Position numbers and translations under genes: made by a program
Assembly (NCBI GenBank): GCA_021234155.1
Contig: JAJEKV010000242.1
Span: 496,001 to 560,000 of the forward strand
Length of the DNA: 64,000 nt
Direction of reading: 5' to 3'
Source of the DNA: Isoetes taiwanensis
Lineage: Eukaryota > Streptophyta > Lycopodiopsida > Isoetales > Isoetaceae
Notes under the pieces: generated by a model
The model's database searches: none
What the model was told of the DNA's origin: nothing
The model's input: the letters and a program-made list of their open reading frames with translations, nothing else
Shown: piece after piece, positions 56,701 to 64,000 of the stretch
Layout: each line of letters starts with the position of its first letter
How positions within the stretch are numbered: the stretch's first letter is position 1

Positions 56701-57880
56701 CGACTGCCCAAATCAATCTGCCTCGAATTTTTCACATGGCCATGGAGGTATAAGCACAATGCCGGGTTGCAGTAACCACATTAACATATTCCTTCCACGG
56801 ATACCTAAGCATCCTGAACTTTCCATGTGGGGGCTCTGATCTCGCAAATCCTGCCTGATAAATCCAACAAATCTTCCATCATTAGCAAAGAAAACATATT
56901 CATAAAAATCAAAATTTCAATCCAATCTGCCACATACCAAGGAATCCTTTATTTGAGACTTGATTAAAGACTGATAATCTTTATACATGGGATCATCTAT
57001 GGCATCTCTAGCTCACTTGAAAGATCCTTCCAAACCTATACAATTTTCAAGGTTGCAGAACCCTGTTGTTAGAAACCACCAAGTCACACAGAAACTATAA
57101 CAATTATTTAAGTGCCCAATTCACCTTCCAATGATTTGGCCAGATTGTCTAGATTCTACGTCGTCTTGTTGTGGAGATCTTCCCCAGCCCAAATTGGACA
57201 GATGAATATGCAAATTACTATACATATGCCACATCCCATTAGGATTGTGAACAACCTACTTATGGCATTGCTGATTGAATCATCATTTCGACGGCTGGAT
57301 ACGATAATAAAACTAAAGGTAAGGAGAAAAATCACCACCTCATATTTAAATCTTTCCTTGATCTTTGATAAAAATCTAGCAAATGTTGCTGCCGCGCCTG
57401 TTTTGCATTAAATCAATGACTCATCATCAACGTCTAACTTATAATGATAATAGATTACCTGCAAAGAAGACACTAAGGCAGATAATTATAATTTCGACTG
57501 TAAATCCTGCCAAGTTGGCTAAATGTGAGACCCCTAATGCAGCAAGTCCAGCTATGAATGTTCCAATCCCTCTTTTAACTCCTTGCGCAAAGTTGCTCCT
57601 GCAAGAAGGAAACATACATTTTTTTCAGAAGTTTTTATTTGATTACAGAAAATAATCTTGATTAAATTGGAAAAGAACAGAGATTAAGGTATCAATTCTC
57701 TACCAACCAAGAATTCGAAGACGACCACTACAGTCATAAGAGCCCAGACTGCATTCTCTGTTATACTAGGCTTTGGGAACTCAATAAGCATAATAAGGGA
57801 GCTTAATGGACTATTCGCCTTGGATCTGCCTTTGCAGTTTGGGACACAGATTTTGCCGGAGCTATAAAGCATGCATCGTG
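56690..57880 (-). pseudogene. Aluminium-activated malate transporter (ALMT) pseudogene
   Basis: Five exon-like pieces with GT-AG borders. Exon 1 (57704-57860): ADPRRIVH, then NAVWALMTVVVVFEFLVG. Exon 2 (57459-57598): VKRGIGTFIAGLAALGVSHL. Exon 3 (57110-57397): YEVVIFLLTFSFIIVSSRRN and ICIFICPIWAGEDLHN, then an in-frame TAG before NLDNLAKSLEG. Exon 4 (56938-57035): DDPMYKDYQSLIKS. Exon 5 (about 56690-56850): PPHGKFRMLRYPWKEYV and CAY. This order is the transmembrane half and start of the cytosolic half of ALMT anion channels. A deletion between helices 1 and 2, a frameshift at the start of exon 2, the TAG, and loss of the C-terminus show it is dead. Confidence 0.9.
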
Positions 57881-57889
57881 TAGTCTTCC

Positions 57890-58555
57890 TAAAAATCCTT
57901 TTGCCCTAGATTTCCGTTGAACCCAGCAAAAACCTAGCTTGAAAATTTTCGACTGCCCCTAATTCTACCCCTTTTCCCGGTTCCAGTTTGCCTGTGTTTG
58001 CTTCCAACAAAAACATGGCCCAATAATACTTGTGAAAACTGCATTGTTGAATTGAGGGGATGCATCGTCATAGCCTCCAAACAAATTTGAAGCCATCAAA
58101 ATTTGAAGCAGCCAAACTCCAAGCCTCCCTATTCGAGGATCCGGCCACGAACTCGTGGTCGTGGATCCATGCCTTATATTGGTCGGGCACCCTTAAACAG
58201 GGGATTCTTCACCATCTCCTAGCACCTAGAATATATAGCATATAGCAGCCGGATTCAATTCAATCGAAGCCAATTGCATTAAATTTCAAATCTTCTTTAC
58301 CCTTAACTTAAATATTCCCAAGCATGAAATATTCCCAAGCATCAGATCGACCCAATCCGATCGAGATTGGCCAATCATTAACATCCCCAACACAGAGGAG
58401 CTCAGTTGTATGACCGTACTGTGTGCCATTAAAACTTGCCACGTCTCCAACACACGGTCTTTTTTTAGTCTTTAGCTTCCATCTCCAGGTGTCACTACGA
58501 GAGCTGTTCAAAAAAATATTACATCTCAAACAAAAAATACGACTGCATTATATAT
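57890..58555. other. No gene recognised
   Basis: Upstream side of the ALMT pseudogene. Contains small repeats such as AATATTCCCAAGCATSA twice (58310-58345) and CATCCCCAACAC/GTCTCCAACACA. Confidence 0.4.
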
Positions 58556-58559
58556 GTTA

Positions 58560-59035
58560 GGAAAATAAACATTGCTCCAAATGAGAAGTGCTACGAAGCC
58601 AAATAAGGATTGCAAAAAGGAAAAAATGGAAGTGCGAAACCTCAATTTATAAGAACCTTCCTGCTTTGGCCCCTATTGAAACTTTAGTTTTCCATCAAAA
58701 ATGGGGAACCCCAGAATGGGGGCTCTAGCAGAACAACTTCTTAAATAATATATAAAAGGCCCTTCTTTTTCATTTGAATACCCTGAATCTCAGATTAGAA
58801 GGCAGATGTGTTTGTCATTAGTTCTAGAATGCAATGTATATATAGAACTCACACTATGCCTGGAACAAAATTTCAAGATTTCTAGTTCCAGTTGTTTGGA
58901 TCTAGTGCACTCGTAATTGAACTAACCGAAAATTGCAGTTAAGCAAGCTGTAATACCAATATAGCAATTAAGACTGCAGCAGAGCAGACCCGGCCTTTCT
59001 GAGATACAGTTAGGTCCTTAACCACTGGTCCTTGC
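58560..59035 (-). repeat. Dispersed repeat A, right copy (uninterrupted)
   Basis: Inverse copy of the pieces at 40578-43242; it serves as the empty site for both insertions there. Read on the minus strand it begins near GGACCAGTGGTTAAG, resembling a tRNA D-arm and also present at 63537-63551. No B box was recognised, so a SINE origin is only a possibility. Confidence 0.75.
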
Positions 59036-59189
59036 AGGTTAACATGATCCAGCCGCTCCCCACCGTCCGATCTAAACTATGTTATAATTCGTAATTTCTG
59101 GAATATTCGTCCGCTACAGAATATTCGGGTAGTTACTGCAATAATCTCTAGAATATTCTCATCTGACAGCATATTCGAGTAATTACTGC

Positions 59190-59513
59190 GATAATCTTTC
59201 GAATATGCTTTTTCTTGTTGCGATGGCTCTGTTTCCGGCATCTCTGTTCTGTTCTTGCATCAGAAGATTTTTGTTCTTGCATCAGAGGTCTCTTTCTGGC
59301 ATCCGGCATCAGACGCATTTGTATGTTTTTTTATCGATTAGAAGATGCAAGCCGCCATACCGCCTCTCACCTCCATTACTGGATCATTTCCCTTCATCCA
59401 AAAATTTGCAGACCTTCCTTTGAATCGAAGAGAAAAAAATACTCCGGCGATGGTCTAGCTCAGTATACCAGCTTCAGTCTGTGTTCAAGTTGTTCAAGAG
59501 CTATTGCCTATTT

Positions 59514-59515
<2 letters not shown>
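59190..59515 (+). other. Unassigned sequence with small internal repeats
   Basis: GTTCTTGCATCAGA repeats twice (59250, 59274) and AGAATATTC/GAATATTCG motifs recur at 59100-59180. Open frames on plus do not match a known family. Confidence 0.35.
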
Positions 59516-59516
<1 letters not shown>

Positions 59517-59547
<31 letters not shown>

Positions 59548-60240
59548 GATGCAAGATGTTTTGATTTTATTAAACATAAAAAAAAGAGGTACACGACCTT
59601 ATTGGAGTGGCTCCACAATAGGCCAGATATTCAAATACAAGCACAATGGTCTACCCAATAGTCCGAGACAAAGGATCCAAGAACAGGTACCATTCCTTTC
59701 AGCTGGAGGGAAGGTGGAGATTACTCGATGGTCCAAAGTTAAAGCCATCTGAAGCTCATACCCGCAAGATCCAGACAGCTGAAGAGCACAAGGAGCAAAT
59801 ATCATCCTACGCGTTAACTTGGCATGGACTATCTGGCTACCAGCTATACTACAAGTGACTCTCCCTTCCATTCTTGTACTATGGGATGTATGCACCTTCT
59901 TCAAGCAAAGTAGCAGTTACACAAACCTGCCCTGTGGGGGTGTCTTTCGCTCTCAAATCTTTGCTTCACCCTGCTGCATAGACTTCAACTTCGGGGACAA
60001 CTCACTTAAGGCTCGGGTTCGGTTTCCTTGGAACGCAAGGAACATGGCTCCATGAGTGAGCAAGCGATTAAAGAAATCTGGTCTCCGCCCAAGACTTCCT
60101 CCTTTAATCTCCTCCATCGCCCATACCGTCCGGGTCATGAGTTATCCTTCAATCCTAATCTCCCCTCTATTTTGGAAAGGGAAGGACTTAATTTTACGCC
60201 CCAATGGCAATCATATCAAGTAGCACGGCCAGGCTGATAT
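59517..60240 (-). mobile_element. Poly(A)-tailed retroposon-like unit
   Basis: On the minus strand a stretch of broken coding-like sequence ends in CTTTTTTTTTATGTTTAATA, AAATCAAAACATCTTGCATCC and then about 30 A (59517-59546 as T). This is how a LINE or processed retrocopy 3' end looks. No reverse-transcriptase motif is visible, so class is unproven. Confidence 0.45.
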
Positions 60241-61139
60241 GCAAAGAACGGGCTCAGCCCAAACGACCCTAAGCGCCTACCAAGAACAAATTTGATCGAG
60301 CACACCTTAAAGCGAGCAACCCACAATGAGTGCGGGCCTTCCCCTACTTGCAAGGAGTGCGGCATTTACCCGGCTTCCCATTTAACCTTTGCAAAGGCCT
60401 AAAAAACAAGACAAGATTACCTCGGGGCGACCCACGGCCTAGGCCTCAAGAACTTCGGAGATATCGCGGGCCTCGGTGATGTCCGGGATCTCGAGAAGAT
60501 GGGCAAAGTTTCGATGCGCACCAAATCAAAGGCGCCGACCACGGAGCTTTGCCACAACCTAAACACGGAAAACAAATCAAAACAAAGTTTAAAATGAAAC
60601 GCACTAATTTGCTTCAAAGCGACTTTAAAAAGGAATCTTTGAAAGATTCCTAAAATTCCCCAAAAAAGGTCCATTTTCTCGGTATAGTTGTGACATGTGT
60701 GACAATTTGAATATTTTAGGCACCATTTTTGAGGGGGGATTTGAACTCAGCTTCCATTAAAAAAAAAATTGATACCCTTTTTTGGCCCCCTAGTTTGCTT
60801 TGAGAAATAGTAACATTTTCAAGGACTAAAAAAAATAGACATTGAAAAAGAACAACAAGTCTACTAGAGTGCCAAAAAGGTATTATATTTAAAGTTTTTA
60901 AAATCATTACAGGATTATGAACAAAATTGTAAAAAATTCAACATATTTTGACATTGTCTCACTGAAGCTCACTCTTGCCTTATATACATGCTCTTATTTG
61001 CTCTGCCGGCTCGCTATAGACTTCTCTATACCGAGATGGCCATGTAAGTATCCAACCTTGACTTTTTCAAAATTTATAATGTATTTATTTTTTGTAGTCC
61101 ATAGTTTTTTCCAAACAAATTTCTAGGTGGTATACATTC

Positions 61140-61480
61140 ATACCACAATAGATAGTAATGTGTGGACATAGTACGCCAGATAGTTCACACGGTATAAATT
61201 TATACCGCAAGAGGACTCAAACGGTATATATTTATACCGCTCTCTCGGTATAAATTTATCGAGAGCTCTCTCGGTATAAACTTATATGCGAGATTCTCTC
61301 GGTATAAACTTATACATGAGAGTTTCTCTAGTATAAATTTATACCGGATTTATATATTTTTATGTATATATAGTATATATATAGTATATATATAGTATAT
61401 AACAAAAATCAAAAGTCAACTCTTGCCGTGATAAATTTATACGGTAAGAGTTATAGCGATGTAAATTTATACCGGTTTTT
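61140..61480. repeat. TATACCG/CGGTATA palindromic repeat field
   Basis: At least ten occurrences of CGGTATAAATTTATACCG-type units and their halves, with CTCTC spacers (CTCTCTCGGTATAAACTTATA). Followed by TATATATAGTA repeats (61355-61400) and (TA)n at 61570-61625. Confidence 0.75.
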
Positions 61481-62429
61481 TATATAAGTATCTAACGCTA
61501 AACCCTCTCGGCTTCGATTGGGGCAACCAAGTTAGTGAAAAAATTTGTCGGATCAAAGTCGGTAAAAGCGTTAATATATATATACTATATATATATATAT
61601 AATATATATATACATTTATAATATATACCGCGGTCCTTGTGGAGTCATTCTTGCCCCCCCAAAGGTTTTGCAACTTAATATTGATGAAATAAACACTTAA
61701 GGGATAATTTTATACATTAATATTAGTTTTTTAGTTCAAAAAGTTCTAAATCGATTCTAAAATTTCTGAGCTTGTAATGCAATATTAGAGCATAAATTAG
61801 TCAAATCGTGTTGTTATTTTTACTTTTTTTACTCTACACACATGCTAACTTCACTCTAACAGCTTAAAAGTTGCTACTAAAAGCAAGAAACCCCAAAAAG
61901 AACCCCAAAATGTTACGGAGAGACACAAAAGTTCTAAGAAGAAAAGTACATGATTTGTCTAAAGGGGGTGCTAATGAGTAGCAACCCTCTAAGTTTACCT
62001 ATTCATTTGCAAACAGCCGGGGAAAGGGCAAGACAGGATAAACACTTTCTTTGGTAAAGAAATATGTATTGACACCCAGCACTCACAGGATGACAAAATT
62101 GAGTCTATAACGCCAACAAAAAAATGAGGGGACAAGGTACAAAAAGCATTTAATTTTTTTTCATATGAATTTGCCCCATAATAAATCTTTGGCTTTCAGA
62201 GCGGTTCTTTTCCCCCAAAATGTGATATTTTTTTTTTTTGTTTCCTCCATAACGTTAAGCCTTCCTAAAAATGTATTTTTTTCATGGCGAGTTTTGTAAA
62301 TATTTGGACTAAAGATAATAAAAGGATCCTTTTTAGGGGGATTTTAAAATTTTGTAAATTTTCAGAAGGAATCTTTCAAACGCACTTCTTAAATAAGTGC
62401 GTTTCATTTTAAACATTGTTTCAAGAGGA

Positions 62430-63115
62430 TGGCTAGCGGCGGGCACGGCCGCCCTGGGCCCTTCCGCCCATGATTAGAAGAGGAGGTGCGCAGGGAGCGG
62501 GCTGCCGCCGCCAGGCGGCCGCCTAAGCCACTCGAACCCTAAACGCCATTTTCTTTTTATGCTGCGGTTCGTTCTTTCCCTTTTCATTCCTTTTAGAACT
62601 TAGAATTTGCTATTCAGAATTTGATGCTAGATCTGAAATGAAATTCTAGGTGGATGAAAAAGGGCAGAATCTAGTATGGAAAGCAATAGGTACAAAAATC
62701 CTCGAGAAAGTGATAGAAACTACGAAAAGGCCCATTTGGAAGAAGATTGTTGATCTCAATCCGACAAGAAGAACTACGTACATTTCTAGCATCAAAGGGA
62801 TTTTATTATTCATGGAGCTCGAGTTGGGGCGAGATGATACTAGATTTGTGATATCGTTGTGGTTGGATGCGGATCTAGCGGAGGGGAGTGGTAGCGGGGG
62901 GCTTGCGAGCGAGGATCTGGAATTATTGTGATAGAAAAGGGCAAATATTTTTCCCGCCATAATCTGTCCCTTGAAGGCCCATCTATGGCGAATATGTATG
63001 AAGGAGGCAGCCTTTTAAGCATTTACGATGGTGCTTTCAGTTTCCTTGCGGATCACCGCGAGGAGGTGGATGCAGTGGTAAACCAGTGCGCTTCAATCTG
63101 CACTCCAATCTAACC
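62430..63115 (+). other. GC-rich patch and unrecognised open frame
   Basis: 62440-62530 is GC-rich (GCCGCCGCCAGGCGGCCGCC hairpin). 62650-62928 is open on plus (VWKAIGTKILEKVIETTKRP ... SLWLDADLAEGSGSGGLAS) preceded by TAG at a possible acceptor, so it may be an internal exon. I do not recognise it; no homologous copy in the window supports it. Confidence 0.3.
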
Positions 63116-63189
63116 AATCTAAGCAATCGCATCTAGTCCAATCTAACCAATCTAAGCTTTTGCAACATAGCAAGCGGACTTTGCTCCTC

Positions 63190-64000
63190 AGATTTGAGCA
63201 TATTTGAGGAATAGATTTGGGCTTGCTTCTTTACATGTTGGAGCGATTTGTGGCAAAAGCCCCATCGTTTCTGGAGCTTTTAAGTTTATTCAAATGGAAC
63301 ATACAGCTTGCATGAGCACTGCTTCTACCATTCTTTCTTGTTCATGGAATGCCTATTTCCTGTTTAAAAAACTTGCTCAGAGCCTGTGGTTACCTCGCTT
63401 AAAGAGAGCTTAGCAATCCGACCGCATCTAAGCTTTTTGCAAGGATTTGAATCTTTTGCTCTTGTAGTGTTGTTCTGGCACCCAATCTAATAGTTCGATT
63501 CTTTACCAAGTTTTGCCAGCTGATTCAACCTGCTCGGACCAGTGGTTAAGAGGAGGATAACCCTCCCCTCTCGGGGATCATGGCAAAATAACCCTCGAGG
63601 CACCGGTAGGCGGTAAGGGTTATTTCACCATGATCAGGAGGAGGGTTGGCCTCCCCTTAACCCGGTCGAGGCAGGGTTGAATCGGTGGCAAAGGCACGGT
63701 AAAGTCAGTTAGATTGGAGTGGTGCCAAGGCTACTGGGCAAAAGATTCAAATCCTGCAAAAGCTTAGATGCGGCACTGATCATAAGCTCTCTTTAAGCGA
63801 GGTAACCACAGCTCGAGCAAGTTTTTTAAACGTGAAATAGGATTCCATGAACAAGAAAGAATGGTAGAAGCAAAGGTTCATGCAAGTTGTATGTTCCATT
63901 TGAATAAAGTCAAAGCTCTTAAAACGATGGGGCTTTTGCTACAAATCGCCCAACAGTAAAGAAGCAAGCCCAAATCTATTCCTCAAATGCTCAAACCCGA
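63190..64000. repeat. ~810-bp spacerless palindrome (runs to window edge)
   Basis: 63190-63590 and 63600-64000 are inverse copies with modest divergence, centred near 63595 (GGCACCGGTA region). Examples: GATTTGGGCTTGCTTCTTTA versus TAAAGAAGCAAGCCCAAATC, and GATCATGGCAAAATAACCCT versus AGGGTTATTTCACCATGATC. The right limit is outside the window. Coding-like frames within it are not conserved between arms. Confidence 0.85.

Noticed and set aside
59599-60138. Confident LINE call with reverse transcriptase
   Set aside because: Only a poly(A) tail and broken frames are visible; no RT motif was found, so it is kept as retroposon-like at low confidence.

Overview
The window looks like nuclear DNA of a land plant with a large, repeat-rich genome. 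Every recognisable host gene is a plant family: an S-domain (G-type lectin) receptor kinase, an ALMT malate channel, a bifunctional LKR/SDH, a LIKE-COV membrane protein and a MO1-like FAD monooxygenase. Introns are GT-AG, and copia, CACTA-like, MULE-like and SINE elements are present. The clade is uncertain; a fern, lycophyte or other large-genome lineage is only a guess. Just one gene appears intact: the 846-residue receptor kinase at 37602-40142 (minus). The other host genes are fragments or pseudogenes.

Region 1 (1-25861) is dominated by two copies of one large DNA element in inverted orientation (1-7570, cut by the window edge, and about 11905-25861). Its inferred structure is a terminus AAGCACAATTTCATTA..., a spliced gene combining a ParB-like domain with a bacterial-type N4/N6 DNA methyltransferase domain, long arrays of GGCGCC palindromes, then a divergent gene region with a DUF8039-like domain followed by a DUF7869-like transposon protein, minisatellites, and a second terminus. 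A 2.9-kb deletion derivative with the same termini sits inside the right copy (15017-17919). All coding parts carry frameshifts and stops here. Between the two copies lie a palindrome-bearing tandem array and two exons of a FAD monooxygenase.

Region 2 (25862-40400): the right end of the large element abuts a broken LKR/SDH gene. Next comes a 5'-truncated pseudogene copy of the receptor kinase, split by a 5155-bp CACTA-like element with a 3-bp target duplication. A LIKE-COV pseudogene, a GAATCTT-type minisatellite, a copia reverse-transcriptase scrap and the intact receptor kinase follow.

Region 3 (40400-64000) is mostly noncoding. It holds a dispersed repeat interrupted by two insertions that both begin with GC-rich hairpins (one contains a MULE-type MITE with a 9-bp target duplication), tandem duplications, a tRNA-derived SINE ending in (TATC)18, an ALMT pseudogene, a poly(A)-tailed retroposon-like unit, an AT-rich TATACCG repeat field, and a spacerless palindrome of about 810 bp at the right edge.

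The most interesting content is the transposon-borne ParB-methyltransferase gene together with its GGCGCC palindrome arrays. All family calls are from reading motifs by eye; no database search was run.
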